Shown here: in pieces, positions 26,574 through 34,991 of the stretch
How positions within the stretch are numbered: position 1 is the stretch's first letter
Layout: the number at the start of each line of letters is the position of its first letter
Source: Bacillota bacterium
GTDB lineage: Bacteria; Bacillota; Clostridia; Lachnospirales; Lachnospiraceae
Reading direction: 5' to 3'
Assembly (NCBI GenBank): GCA_023415055.1
Contig: JAEZLZ010000043.1
Coordinates: 1-47,657 of the forward strand
DNA: 47,657 nt
The notes under the pieces: generated by a model
What the model was told of the DNA's origin: nothing
The model's input: the letters and a program-made list of their open reading frames with translations, nothing else
The model's database searches: none
Position numbers and translations under genes: made by a program

Positions 26574-27663
26574 TCGGGTGAGTAGATTTCGAAGAACACT
26601 TTCTTTTAAGATCTTGGGCCGATTTGCAGCCGCAATTTCGACTTATATTCTTATTATGCTGTTATTATTCTTTGCAGCTCGATTTGTGCTGACACAATTT
26701 ACCTGGTATCGCGGTGATCCACTATATGAGATTTTCCATTGGATATCGAATCATGCTGATATTATTTTGTTCTTCTTTGGAGCTTTGGGTTTTATCGTAA
26801 TCTTTTTATATCAATGGTTACGTACGCTCGGGTATTTGGAGAACATTATCGAGGCTACGCAGAATATATATGACTCGAAGGAGGAATTGATTGTTTTGCC
26901 CACGGATCTGAAAGAGGTCGAGAATCGAATGAATCAGATCAAAATCAGTGTTCGTGAGAATGAGCGTGCAGCAAGAGAAGCAGAGCAGAGAAAAAATGAT
27001 CTTATCGTATATCTGGCACATGATCTGAAAACACCTCTGACTTCGGTGATCGGTTATCTGACGCTGTTGCGGGATGAGAATAAAATCTCTGAGGAGCTAC
27101 GTGAGAAATATCTCTCCATTGCTCTTAATAAAGCGGAAAGACTGGAAGATCTGATTAATGAGTTCTTTGAAATAACACGCTTTAATTTATCGAATCTTAC
27201 TTTAGAGTTAAGTCGCGTTAATTTTACCAGGATGCTGGAGCAGATTACGTATGAGTTTCAACCTATGCTGGCGGAGAGGGGTTTGCGTTGTGAGCTTACC
27301 GTACCACCGGAACTTGAGATACGATGTGACGTGAATAAGATGCAGCGAGTGTTGGATAATTTAATTCGTAATGCCATTAATTACAGCTTCCTTAACGACT
27401 CAATTGAAATTACAGTGACTCGGGAGAAGGGGACCGTTACACTGCAATTTGTGAATCATGGCAATACGATACCACCTGATAAGCTGAATCGGATCTTCGA
27501 ACAATTTTATCGCCTGGATACCGCTCGTACGTCGGTTACTGGAGGAGCTGGTCTCGGCCTTGCTATTGCCAAGGAGATCGTGGAGCTTCATAAAGGAACG
27601 ATCACTGCCTTCAGCGAAAATGAAACCGTTCGCTTCACCATCATACTGCCGGAGCTATTGTAA
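26566..27663 (+). CDS. vanS: VanS-type sensor histidine kinase
   Basis: 365 residues from a TTG start that overlaps the end of vanR, behind GGAGTGGGG. Two membrane helices (about 20-44 and 65-85) flank a short external loop of about 20 residues. Then a HAMP-like linker, HisKA with H152 in YLAHDLKTPLTSVIGYLTLL, and an ATPase domain with NLIRNAINYS and GAGLGLAIAKEIV. The HisKA core is very like VanS of vanB/vanG-type clusters. The tiny external loop is typical of kinases that sense the drug or cell-wall state within or near the membrane. Phosphorylates VanR D53 and probably also dephosphorylates it. Confidence 0.9.
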   Translation: MNNRVSRFRRTLSFKILGRFAAAISTYILIMLLLFFAARFVLTQFTWYRGDPLYEIFHWISNHADIILFFFGALGFIVIFLYQWLRTLGYLENIIEATQNIYDSKEELIVLPTDLKEVENRMNQIKISVRENERAAREAEQRKNDLIVYLAHDLKTPLTSVIGYLTLLRDENKISEELREKYLSIALNKAERLEDLINEFFEITRFNLSNLTLELSRVNFTRMLEQITYEFQPMLAERGLRCELTVPPELEIRCDVNKMQRVLDNLIRNAINYSFLNDSIEITVTREKGTVTLQFVNHGNTIPPDKLNRIFEQFYRLDTARTSVTGGAGLGLAIAKEIVELHKGTITAFSENETVRFTIILPELL

Positions 27664-27679
27664 GAGAATTGTAAGAATT
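27658..27679 (+). promoter_or_regulatory. Tandem VanR-box-like repeat
   Basis: Two direct 11-bp units TTGTAAGAGAA and TTGTAAGAATT, the first overlapping the vanS stop codon. An 11-bp period matches binding of an OmpR-type dimer, and the unit resembles the VanR consensus TCGTANGAAANT known from enterococci. Position, between vanS and vanG, fits induction of vanG-vanXY-vanT. No convincing -35/-10 pair was found downstream, as is usual for activator-dependent promoters. Confidence 0.5.
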
Positions 27680-27719
27680 TCGACGGAAAAAATGAGATAT
27701 TTTTTTACGCTTTGCGGAT

Positions 27720-27775
27720 AAAAAGCATTCCTTGTTTTGATATGATCTGGATATCAAAATAAGGAATGCTTTTTT
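27720..27775 (+). terminator. Strong hairpin between vanS and vanG (terminator or attenuator)
   Basis: Outer arms AAAAAGCATTCCTT/AAGGAATGCTTTTT continue into inner arms TTTTGATAT/ATATCAAAA with a seven-base loop. A T-run follows. It would end the vanRS transcript, and would also lie inside any transcript initiated at the VanR-box-like repeat. A second small dyad (GTGTGTCC/GGACCACAC) lies at about 27784-27814. Confidence 0.85.
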
Positions 27776-27837
27776 GTGTGCGCGTGTGTCCGGCGAAGCT
27801 GGACCACACATCTTATTTCATTTGAGAGGAGAAAAAA

Positions 27838-28890
27838 ATGAGTCAAAAAAAGATAGCAGTTTTATTCGGAGGATGCTCCAGTGAGTATCCGGTATCCCTG
27901 CAATCCGCATATGCAATTATCTCAAATATGAATCCCGAGCAATATGAGAAAATTTTAATCGGTATTACGAAAGAGGGGAACTGGTATCGTTACTATGGCA
28001 GTGAAGACAGCATAATGGATGATACCTGGCACCAGAAAACAGAGGAATGTATCCCGACTATGGTATCCCTAAACCGCAACGATCACGGTATAGTTGAGAT
28101 ATTTAAGAATTATATTAAACGAACAAAGTTAGATGCAGTATTTCCAGTACTGCATGGTAAGAATGGTGAAGATGGCACCGTACAGGGTTTATTTGAATTA
28201 GCTGATATACCTGTGATCGGATGTAGGACTCTATGTTCCGCTTTATGTATGGATAAGGATCGAGCTCACAAGCTTGTTGCACAGGCAGGGATCCATATAC
28301 CAAGGTCGTTGGTTCTAACCGCTCCGGTCGAAGGAAAGCAGCTGCAACAGATGGTCAGTGAGCTTGTATATCCCTTATTTGTAAAACCGGTGAAGGCTGG
28401 ATCCTCTTTCGGGATAACAAAAGTAAATCATAAAAGATACTTATCAGGGGCAGTAAAGCATGCGTTCGAATACGACAATGAAGTGATTATCGAAGAAAAT
28501 ATCGAAGGCTTTGAGGTGGGTTGTGCGGTAATGGGTAACATGGAGCTGACGATGGGAGAGGTGGATGAGATTGAGGTGAACTCAAATTTCTTTGATTTTA
28601 CCGAGAAGTATACGTTAAATAGTTCAAAGATTCATATGCCGGCAAGAATTGATAAAACCACATCTGATAGGATAAAGGAAGCAGCTGCTCTGATTTATAG
28701 GACCCTCGGCTGTACAGGCTTTGCCAGGGTGGATCTGTTTTTAACCCCGAAGGGCGAGATTGTCTTTAATGAAGTGAATACGATTCCGGGGTTCACTTCT
28801 CACAGCCGATATCCGAATATGATGAAAGGAATCGGGCTATCCTTTGACACGATTTTGGACAGGCTGATTGTACTGGGGATGGAAAAATGA
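27838..28890 (+). CDS. vanG: VanG-type D-alanine--D-serine ligase
   Basis: 350 residues, ATP-grasp ligase. The N-terminal KKIAVLFGGCSSEY, LDAVFPVLHGKNGEDGTVQG, ATP-binding FVKPVKAGSSFG and the metal/phosphate segment FNEVNTIPGFT are all present. The region FFDFTEKYTLNSSKIHMPAR and the C-terminal SRYPNMMKGIGLSF resemble VanG specifically more than housekeeping Ddl. Expected reaction: D-Ala + D-Ser + ATP to D-Ala-D-Ser, in the cytoplasm. This lowers the affinity of vancomycin for the finished precursor. GAGAGGAG precedes the ATG. Overlaps vanXY by 4 bp. D-Ser rather than D-Ala or D-Lac specificity is inferred from resemblance and neighbours. Confidence 0.9.
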   Translation: MSQKKIAVLFGGCSSEYPVSLQSAYAIISNMNPEQYEKILIGITKEGNWYRYYGSEDSIMDDTWHQKTEECIPTMVSLNRNDHGIVEIFKNYIKRTKLDAVFPVLHGKNGEDGTVQGLFELADIPVIGCRTLCSALCMDKDRAHKLVAQAGIHIPRSLVLTAPVEGKQLQQMVSELVYPLFVKPVKAGSSFGITKVNHKRYLSGAVKHAFEYDNEVIIEENIEGFEVGCAVMGNMELTMGEVDEIEVNSNFFDFTEKYTLNSSKIHMPARIDKTTSDRIKEAAALIYRTLGCTGFARVDLFLTPKGEIVFNEVNTIPGFTSHSRYPNMMKGIGLSFDTILDRLIVLGMEK

Positions 28891-29651
28891 CGGAATTGAT
28901 AATAGTTCAGGAAGACATTTATCATGGCAGCCTAATCTTGATTAATAAAAATCATGCTTATCGGGACACAAAGAAAAACCTGTCACTTGTCCCGGCGGAT
29001 GAGGATTATCCGGAGGTTCTTATGGAATGTAAGGCTTCGTCCGTATTGACAAGATTAGTGAAGGACTCCGGGTGTGAGAAGGAGATTATTCCGGTCAGCG
29101 GGTATCGAAATCTCCATATTCAATGTGAGATTTATCAGAATTCCTTGTTGGAGTACGGACAGGAATTTACTGAGAAGTATGTTGCGCTTCCAAATCACAG
29201 CGAACATCAGACCGGGCTTGCGATTGATCTGGCGATGCGACAACCGGATATTGACTTTATCCGACCCTATCTGCCCTACGAAGGAATATACGGATGCTTT
29301 CGCAGTAAAGCTCCGGATTATGGCTTCATTGAGCGTTATCAGGAAGGAAAGGAGGAGATTACAGGAATTGCGCATGAGCCGTGGCATTTTCGCTATATTG
29401 GTTACCCTCATTCGAAATTTATGGCTGAAGAAAGAATCTCCCTGGAAGAATACGTTGACCTGGTCAAAGATTATCCTTATCAGAAAAGGCACCTGACTAT
29501 GCGTCAAGGCAGGCAGAGGATTGAGATATTCTTTCTTTCTCCGGAGGAAGCGGGTTCGAAGATCAATCTGCCTGACCATACTTTGGTTCAAAAATCCGGA
29601 AACAATGTGGACGGTGTAATAATTACTATGTGGAGGGATGAACATGATTAA
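28887..29651 (+). CDS. vanXY: VanXY-type D,D-dipeptidase/D,D-carboxypeptidase
   Basis: 254 residues, M15-type zinc peptidase. Zinc ligands are seen in SEHQTGLAIDL (His and Asp, about 108-115) and in AHEPWHFRY (catalytic Glu and His, about 166-172). No signal peptide or membrane helix, so cytoplasmic, as for VanXY. Expected to hydrolyse D-Ala-D-Ala and to trim the last D-Ala from existing pentapeptide precursors. A C-terminal extension of about 60 residues beyond the peptidase core contains beta-like sequence also seen in vanXY-G proteins. Overlaps vanG by 4 bp and vanT by 8 bp, so the three are coupled. Confidence 0.88.
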   Translation: MTELIIVQEDIYHGSLILINKNHAYRDTKKNLSLVPADEDYPEVLMECKASSVLTRLVKDSGCEKEIIPVSGYRNLHIQCEIYQNSLLEYGQEFTEKYVALPNHSEHQTGLAIDLAMRQPDIDFIRPYLPYEGIYGCFRSKAPDYGFIERYQEGKEEITGIAHEPWHFRYIGYPHSKFMAEERISLEEYVDLVKDYPYQKRHLTMRQGRQRIEIFFLSPEEAGSKINLPDHTLVQKSGNNVDGVIITMWRDEHD

Positions 29652-30795
29652 ATGGAAGGCAGCCTCCACTAGGGAACTGCCCGGACGAGCATGGCTTGAG
29701 ATCAACCTGGCTAATCTGCGACATAATGCAATTCAATTACAGAAACTGATGCCACAGGGCAGTGAATTGATGGGCATCATAAAAGCCAATGCCTACGGGC
29801 ATGGTGCAAAAGAGGTTTCAAAAGAATTATCGAGCATCGGGGTAAAGAGCTTCGGTGTTGCTACAATTGATGAGGGAATTGCGTTAAGAAAACAAGGCTT
29901 AAAGGGCGAGATACTGGTTCTTGGGTATACAGATATAAAACGATCCAAGGAGCTGATCCATTATCGACTGACTCAAACGGTGATTGATTATGATTATGCC
30001 TGCCGGTTGAATAGGATGGCACGTAAACCGATACAAGTTCATGTCAAAATTGATACCGGCATGCATCGAATCGGAATTCGAGCGGAGGAAGCTGAACAGG
30101 TGCAGGAAATCTTTCATATGAATATGCTAAGGGTTTGTGGAATATTCACTCATCTGTGCGTTGCAGACAGTAGAAATGAGTCGGATATCGCATATACACA
30201 GAAACAGATCGCGAGCTTTTATAACTTACTGGAGCAGCTGAAACAACAGGGGGTTATACTGCCGAAGATTCATATCCAAAGTTCCTATGGTTTGCTTAAT
30301 TATCCTGAGCTGCAATGCGATTATGCGAGAATCGGGATCGCGCTCTACGGCTGCTTAAGCAGCGGTAAAGATGTGACCAAAGAACAGCCGAGATTGAAAC
30401 CGGTCATGGAATTAAAATCAAGAATAGCGTTGATACGTGACGTTGCCGAGGGGGAAGAGGTAGGTTACGGAAGAGACTTCACTGCACTGAGAAATTGTAA
30501 GATAGCACTGCTTCCGATTGGCTACGCCGACGGATTACCAAGGTCCCTTTCCGGTGAAAATGCCAAGGTATTATTACACGGACAACAGGCCCCAATGATA
30601 GGACGTATTTGTATGGATCAATTGATGATCGATATTACTGATGTACCGGAAGTGGTTCCTGGAGATATCGTTACCATAATCGGTCAGGAAGGAAAAGATG
30701 AAATCTCAGCTATGGACATCGCAGCAGAGGCTGGCAGTATTACAAATGAATTATTAAGTCGGTTGGGTACGCGGTTAGAAAGAATCTATCTTTAA
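29644..30795 (+). CDS. vanT: VanT-type serine/alanine racemase lacking the membrane domain
   Basis: 383 residues from the ATG at 29644, six bases after GGAGGG; an ATG at 29638 overlaps that site. Alanine racemase fold: PLP lysine in IKANAYGHG, Arg/Tyr segments IGIALYG and catalytic Tyr in VGYGRDF, Cys-containing IGRICMDQLMID. HIQSSYGLLNYPEL resembles the racemase half of VanT. Typical VanT proteins are about 700 residues with an N-terminal ten-helix domain that imports L-Ser. Here nothing of that domain is present before the racemase. Expected role: L-Ser to D-Ser for VanG, with cytoplasmic L-Ser as substrate. It could alternatively act as an alanine racemase. Last gene of the van operon. Confidence 0.87.
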   Translation: MIKWKAASTRELPGRAWLEINLANLRHNAIQLQKLMPQGSELMGIIKANAYGHGAKEVSKELSSIGVKSFGVATIDEGIALRKQGLKGEILVLGYTDIKRSKELIHYRLTQTVIDYDYACRLNRMARKPIQVHVKIDTGMHRIGIRAEEAEQVQEIFHMNMLRVCGIFTHLCVADSRNESDIAYTQKQIASFYNLLEQLKQQGVILPKIHIQSSYGLLNYPELQCDYARIGIALYGCLSSGKDVTKEQPRLKPVMELKSRIALIRDVAEGEEVGYGRDFTALRNCKIALLPIGYADGLPRSLSGENAKVLLHGQQAPMIGRICMDQLMIDITDVPEVVPGDIVTIIGQEGKDEISAMDIAAEAGSITNELLSRLGTRLERIYL

Positions 30796-31135
30796 GGGGT
30801 CTTGGGTAACTCCAATTAGTTGTTAACGGAGAAATTAATATATTTGTAATAATATTTTAAAGATTGCATACGAGTAAACAGCTATCATATGTTCTTCTGT
30901 ATGCCTCATATAAGAAGTGTGAAGATCTCTTGTAGAACCCTTTAAAATAAAGGGGTTTAGAATTGTTTTGCTGACCTTATCATTGGGATATTTTGAAAGA
31001 TATTAGCATTATATGGTAAGTCTGTTTCCCGATACTACCAAAAACAAGGTAAGACTTGTGTCTAACACCAATATCTAACTATTGAACCCCTATGGCCTAT
31101 GTGTTACTCTAAGGAAGCAGCAGATAGACACCATT
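30796..31135. other. Intergenic region and leader before the CAP-domain gene
   Basis: No ORF was found. A short hairpin at 30935-30958 (AACCCTTTA/TAAAGGGGTT, one bulge) may end the van transcript. The rest is AT-rich, with no convincing promoter or known riboswitch seen by eye. Confidence 0.4.
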
Positions 31136-31150
31136 AAGGAGGTACAAAAA

Positions 31151-32161
31151 ATGAAAAGATTTATCGTAGCATCAGTATGTACACTAGGGTTGACACTATT
31201 GGGCGCATTTGGTAATTACCAAAATTCATCAGCTTTATCGAATGAACTGAATGCAGTAAAACAAACTACAAATGTAGAACAAGATATTACAAACTCAAAT
31301 AGCCAACAGAGTCTTCCGATTGCAACTACCGCAGTAAAAGGAGCGACAGTTGTAAATACAGATAAAAATGAAGTAAAAGCAGTAAAAGCTTCTTCCGAGA
31401 AAAAGTCCAAAGTAAAAAAGGACAAGAAAAAAAGCAATAAGAACAATAACAAGAAAGCAGCAAGCAAGAAAAGCAACAGCAGCGTTAAAGGCGCAAGTAC
31501 TCAGGACTTAACCTATAAGAATATTGATTTATCAAAATGTAAATCAGTAAAAGAAGTAGTGATTAAGCTCCAGCAGAATGGCTGTAATAATATAAATGTT
31601 GGTAACATCAAGAATATTAAAGGCTTAGAAGATGTATTGGCATATATTAAGCAGTATGGCTCACAGCAGGCACCGACAACAACACCGGCACCGACTACCA
31701 AGCCAACACCGACTACCAAGCCGACGCCTACAACAGAACCTACTCCGACGAAAACACCCACATCTTCGACCCAGAACCCCTCAGATCTTAGCAGCTATGC
31801 TGATCAGGTATTAAAATTGGTGAATCAGGAGCGTGCAAAAGCAGGATTATCAGCCTTAACAACAAATTCAACCTTGTCCGCAGCAGCAAATAAGCGTGCG
31901 AAGGAAACGGTACAGTCCTTCTCCCATACCAGACCGGATGGAACCAGCTTTGCAACGGTACTGAAGGAATATAATATTTCATATCGTGCAGCAGGCGAAA
32001 ATATTGCATACGGACAGAAAACTCCTCAGGAGGTTGTGACAGGATGGATGAATTCACCCGGCCACAGAGCAAATATCCTGAATTCAAGTTACGGTAAGAT
32101 CGGTATCGGTGTTTATAAGTCCAATGGAGTTATTTACTGGTCTCAGTTATTTACAAACTAA
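31151..32161 (+). CDS. Secreted CAP/SCP-domain protein with Lys-rich and PT-repeat linker
   Basis: 336 residues from the ATG at 31151, nine bases after AAGGAGG. An upstream ATG at 31082 in frame has no ribosome binding site. Signal peptide at about 1-30. Then a Ser/Thr/Gln-rich stretch, a very basic Lys/Asn/Ser segment (about 75-115), a small helical domain, and a Pro-Thr repeat (TTKPTPTTKPTPTTEP, about 180-205). The C-terminal CAP domain (about 218-336) includes VNQERAKAGL, SHTRPDGTSF, AGENIAYGQ and the SPGHRANILN signature. Probably a surface or exported protein binding the wall; catalytic role of bacterial CAP domains is unclear. Monocistronic, with a terminator after it. Confidence 0.92.
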   Translation: MKRFIVASVCTLGLTLLGAFGNYQNSSALSNELNAVKQTTNVEQDITNSNSQQSLPIATTAVKGATVVNTDKNEVKAVKASSEKKSKVKKDKKKSNKNNNKKAASKKSNSSVKGASTQDLTYKNIDLSKCKSVKEVVIKLQQNGCNNINVGNIKNIKGLEDVLAYIKQYGSQQAPTTTPAPTTKPTPTTKPTPTTEPTPTKTPTSSTQNPSDLSSYADQVLKLVNQERAKAGLSALTTNSTLSAAANKRAKETVQSFSHTRPDGTSFATVLKEYNISYRAAGENIAYGQKTPQEVVTGWMNSPGHRANILNSSYGKIGIGVYKSNGVIYWSQLFTN

Positions 32162-32204
32162 GCATTGAACTGATCGATTATCATTTATGAAATAAATATT
32201 GATA

Positions 32205-32243
32205 GAAAAGGGTGTCGCACAAAAAATGTGTGGCACCCTTTTC
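32205..32243 (+). terminator. Terminator after the CAP-domain gene
   Basis: Arms GAAAAGGGTG/CACCCTTTTC continue with CGCACA/TGTGTG-like pairing around an A-rich loop. Confidence 0.8.
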
Positions 32244-32373
32244 GATTAAAGCAACATTCTCCTTGATGCGGAAACTTTCTCTGGTTTTTGGTAGCGAAAG
32301 TGGAGTTTTATACGCAATCAGGTGATACTGCTATATAGGTATAAAAATTCTAAACTACAATCTTTCCTTACAT

Positions 32374-33222
32374 TTGAGGATATTTACCTGTAATACAAAA
32401 TATAATGTGAATAATGAGAGATTTACGAAGTTGTTTCGTAATCATAGGTGGTTGCTTGTGGGGAATAGAATAACAGATACAGTGAAAGAGTTGAGAGAAT
32501 ATCGTTTTCTGCCATATTATAATGATAAGAACGAGCAAAGATATGTTAATTACAAACAGGCAAACCGTGAAATGAGCTGGGAGGATATCATTACCCGGGT
32601 AGAGATCGGATTAGATCATGATTATTATACACAGGTCGGACAGATTAGCTGCCCGGATCTGATAACAGTTCTTGTGAACAAGTACCGCATGCTGGATGGA
32701 GAGTATATTCCAGGAGACCTAGAAGTGATAAAGTCCGAATATAACAGCCATACGCTGATGCTTCGCCATGATGCTCGAATTGCCTTTGAGAAGATGTGTG
32801 ATGCTGCTCTGCAGGAGGGTATGCAGTTAAAGGCAATCTCGACCTTTCGCAGTTTTCTCTATCAGAAGCAGGTTTACTATAGATACTGGACGAATGAGGT
32901 ATCACTTCCGGATTACCAGTCTAGAAGAGATAGGGTATCGGCAAGAGCGGGACATAGTGAACACCAGACTGGATTGGCAGTGGATATTAATGACCTGGAA
33001 CAAACTTTTGCAGAGACACCGGAAGGAGTATGGCTTGCGAAGCATTGTTACGAATATGGATTTATTCTTCGTTATCCGAAAGGAAAAGAAGAAATCACCG
33101 GTTATGATTATGAACCCTGGCATTTTCGCTATTTTGGTCAGGAACTGGCTGAAGAGATACATCTTACTGGATTAACCTATGATGAATTTTATGTTAGATA
33201 TCTTAAAAAGGAATTACGTTAA
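32374..33222 (+). CDS. M15 family D-alanyl-D-alanine carboxypeptidase (VanY-like)
   Basis: Up to 282 residues. The peptidase core (about 95-265) includes VNKYRMLDGEYIPGDL, STFRSFLYQKQVY, zinc-ligand SEHQTGLAVDIND and YEPWHFRYFG with the catalytic Glu and His. VanY-type enzymes trim the terminal D-Ala from peptidoglycan stem peptides. The N-terminus is unsure: the frame opens at TTG 32374 without a ribosome binding site, and no signal peptide or membrane helix precedes the core. Most relatives are exported, so this may be N-terminally truncated or have a later start. Similar in core motifs to the vanXY product 3 kb upstream. Shares a bidirectional terminator with the convergent rubrerythrin. 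Confidence 0.82.
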   Translation: MRIFTCNTKYNVNNERFTKLFRNHRWLLVGNRITDTVKELREYRFLPYYNDKNEQRYVNYKQANREMSWEDIITRVEIGLDHDYYTQVGQISCPDLITVLVNKYRMLDGEYIPGDLEVIKSEYNSHTLMLRHDARIAFEKMCDAALQEGMQLKAISTFRSFLYQKQVYYRYWTNEVSLPDYQSRRDRVSARAGHSEHQTGLAVDINDLEQTFAETPEGVWLAKHCYEYGFILRYPKGKEEITGYDYEPWHFRYFGQELAEEIHLTGLTYDEFYVRYLKKELR

Positions 33223-33269
33223 GAGAAATGAAAAGAATGAGCTTATATTATTCGTAGAATGATAACATT

Positions 33270-33330
33270 AAAAAAGGATCACATCCGCTGTTCAAACATG
33301 AGTGACAGCAGATTTAAATCCTTTTTCTTT
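33270..33330. terminator. Bidirectional terminator between M15 peptidase and rubrerythrin
   Basis: Outer arms AAAAAGGAT/ATCCTTTTT and inner ATCCGCTGT/ACAGCAGAT (one mismatch). A-run and T-run on both sides suit termination of both convergent genes. Confidence 0.8.
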
Positions 33331-33375
33331 TTCAACAATGATTTTATATTAAGAAGTCCTGGACTATGTACGATA

Positions 33376-33918
33376 TCAGATCAGGTTATCTCCGTACAAC
33401 CTGTAATAACCTTGAGGAAAACCACATACAGGACATATCTCCGGTGCACATAAGCCGCTTAAAATATTGCCGCATTGCATACAAATCCACAATGTCTCTT
33501 CCGGTTTACAAAACAATTCACCGCGAACCAGATTTTCACGTAATGTTTGAAATCTTAAACCGTGGTTTAATTCTATGTTTGCAATGCCGTTAAACAGAGC
33601 AGCAATATCATTGTAGCCCTCCTCCCTGGCGACCCTGGCATATTCGCGGTACACATTATTGCCTACATCATTTTCATATGTAATACATGCAGCTAGATTC
33701 TCATCAGTATTAGGCAGGACCGAGTTGTTGAGCTGCCTCAGCCATATTCTGGCATGCTCCTTTTCATTTCTGGCAGTATTTTCGAATACAGTTGCAATTT
33801 CGATATAATTCTCAAGCCGTGCTTGGTCAGCATATAGAAGATAGCGTGTATTCACCACTGCCTCGAGATTGTAGGCATTCATTATATTTTGATAGGTCTT
33901 GCTCTGTTGAAAATCCAT
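33376..33918 (-). CDS. Rubrerythrin
   Basis: 180 residues from the ATG at 33918, behind GGAGGA; an earlier in-frame ATG at 34011 is not supported. The ferritin-like diiron domain carries Glu ligands in YNLEAVVNTRY, ARNEKEHARIW, YREYARVAREEGY and NIELNHGLRF. The C-terminal rubredoxin-like domain has CMQCG and CPVCG iron ligands. Rubrerythrins reduce hydrogen peroxide in anaerobes using electrons from NADH via rubredoxin. Monocistronic, a standard oxidative-stress gene of clostridia. Confidence 0.94.
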   Translation of the reverse strand: MDFQQSKTYQNIMNAYNLEAVVNTRYLLYADQARLENYIEIATVFENTARNEKEHARIWLRQLNNSVLPNTDENLAACITYENDVGNNVYREYARVAREEGYNDIAALFNGIANIELNHGLRFQTLRENLVRGELFCKPEETLWICMQCGNILSGLCAPEICPVCGFPQGYYRLYGDNLI

Positions 33919-34196
33919 TGCTCCTCCAAATACATATAAACATTTTATAATATCATATGTCCAAGTATGGCTTTTTATCACAAGACCATAGGCTATCTGT
34001 TGCATTATCAAAATAATGTAAAAAAAATATAAATATATCCAAGGAATGAGTCAAAGCGACATAAAATCTATTGACATTCCTCCGCTATAGAAGTATCTTA
34101 ATCTATGGTACTTATTTACTATATTAATAAAACATGGATAATATTTACATATTATGGCATAAATAAATTCTAGCATATAAAAATGGGGGAACTTAT

Positions 34197-34991
34197 ATGA
34201 TGAATATCAATACTATCGCAAAGATGCTATCTGCCATTGCTTTCTTAATCATGGTATCGATTAATGCGCTTGCCAATCTGTTGCCCTTAAACGGAGTGAC
34301 TACAGGCCAGCTATCGGATTCCTACCCTACTTTGATGACACCTTCCGGTGGTGCTTTTCTTATCTGGACTTTCATCTATGCCTTTCTTGTGATTTATACT
34401 GTTGATCAGCTCGGATTATCAAAATCGAAAAGAAAATTGTCTCCGAATTTAGCTAACTATATCCGGGGGTTCTACATAGTATCCTGCTTTTGTAATGCGG
34501 CTTGGATTTTTGCATGGCATTTCAGATACATTGCTTTGTCTCTGGTACTAATGATTGCCCTTTTCGTTTGCCTTTACTTTAATAATAAAATCTTATACAC
34601 AGAAGAATTAACCTTGAAAGAAAAGCTGTTGATCAGACTTCCTTTTGGTGTTTATTTTGGTTGGATTAGCGCGGCAACAGCAGCGAATGCAGCAGTGCTG
34701 TTTGTCAGCCTACGTTGGACCGGTTATGGAATACCTGATTATATATGGGCGATAATTGGTATCCTTGTTATTTTAATGATTGCTAGTTACATTACTTTGA
34801 AGTACAGTAGCCTGGCTTATGCTGTCGCGGTAATCTGGACTTTTCTGGGATTGTTAGCTAAGCATGCATCGAAAGCTGAGTTGAACGGTAAATATCCTAT
34901 GATAGTTACCACCTTAATACTTTGTATTATCGTGATGATTGCTGAAATTGGATTTTGTCTATACCGTAAAAGAAAGAACGGATTCATTTGA
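34197..34991 (+). CDS. TspO/MBR-related membrane protein
   Basis: 264 residues with about seven to eight hydrophobic helices. The opening NALANLLPLNGVTTGQLSDS and TPSGGAFLIWTFIYAFLV match the extended TspO-like proteins in which the Trp/Pro pattern of TspO is partly kept. These are predicted membrane proteins of unclear function, loosely tied to tetrapyrrole binding in true TspO. Tandem ATG at 34197/34200 after TGGGGGA. No partner gene. Confidence 0.7.
   Translation: MMNINTIAKMLSAIAFLIMVSINALANLLPLNGVTTGQLSDSYPTLMTPSGGAFLIWTFIYAFLVIYTVDQLGLSKSKRKLSPNLANYIRGFYIVSCFCNAAWIFAWHFRYIALSLVLMIALFVCLYFNNKILYTEELTLKEKLLIRLPFGVYFGWISAATAANAAVLFVSLRWTGYGIPDYIWAIIGILVILMIASYITLKYSSLAYAVAVIWTFLGLLAKHASKAELNGKYPMIVTTLILCIIVMIAEIGFCLYRKRKNGFI

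Noticed and set aside
30796..31150. Possible riboswitch before the CAP-domain gene
   Set aside because: Compared by eye with the c-di-AMP and c-di-GMP riboswitch motifs; the conserved segments are not present.
31216..31761. Minus-strand ORFs opposite the Lys-rich and PT-repeat parts of the CAP gene
   Set aside because: Low-complexity repeats produce long open frames on the opposite strand; no ribosome binding sites.
31680..31770. PT-repeat DNA as a possible CRISPR-like array
   Set aside because: The repeats are short, in frame and encode a Pro-Thr linker; no spacers or cas genes in the window.
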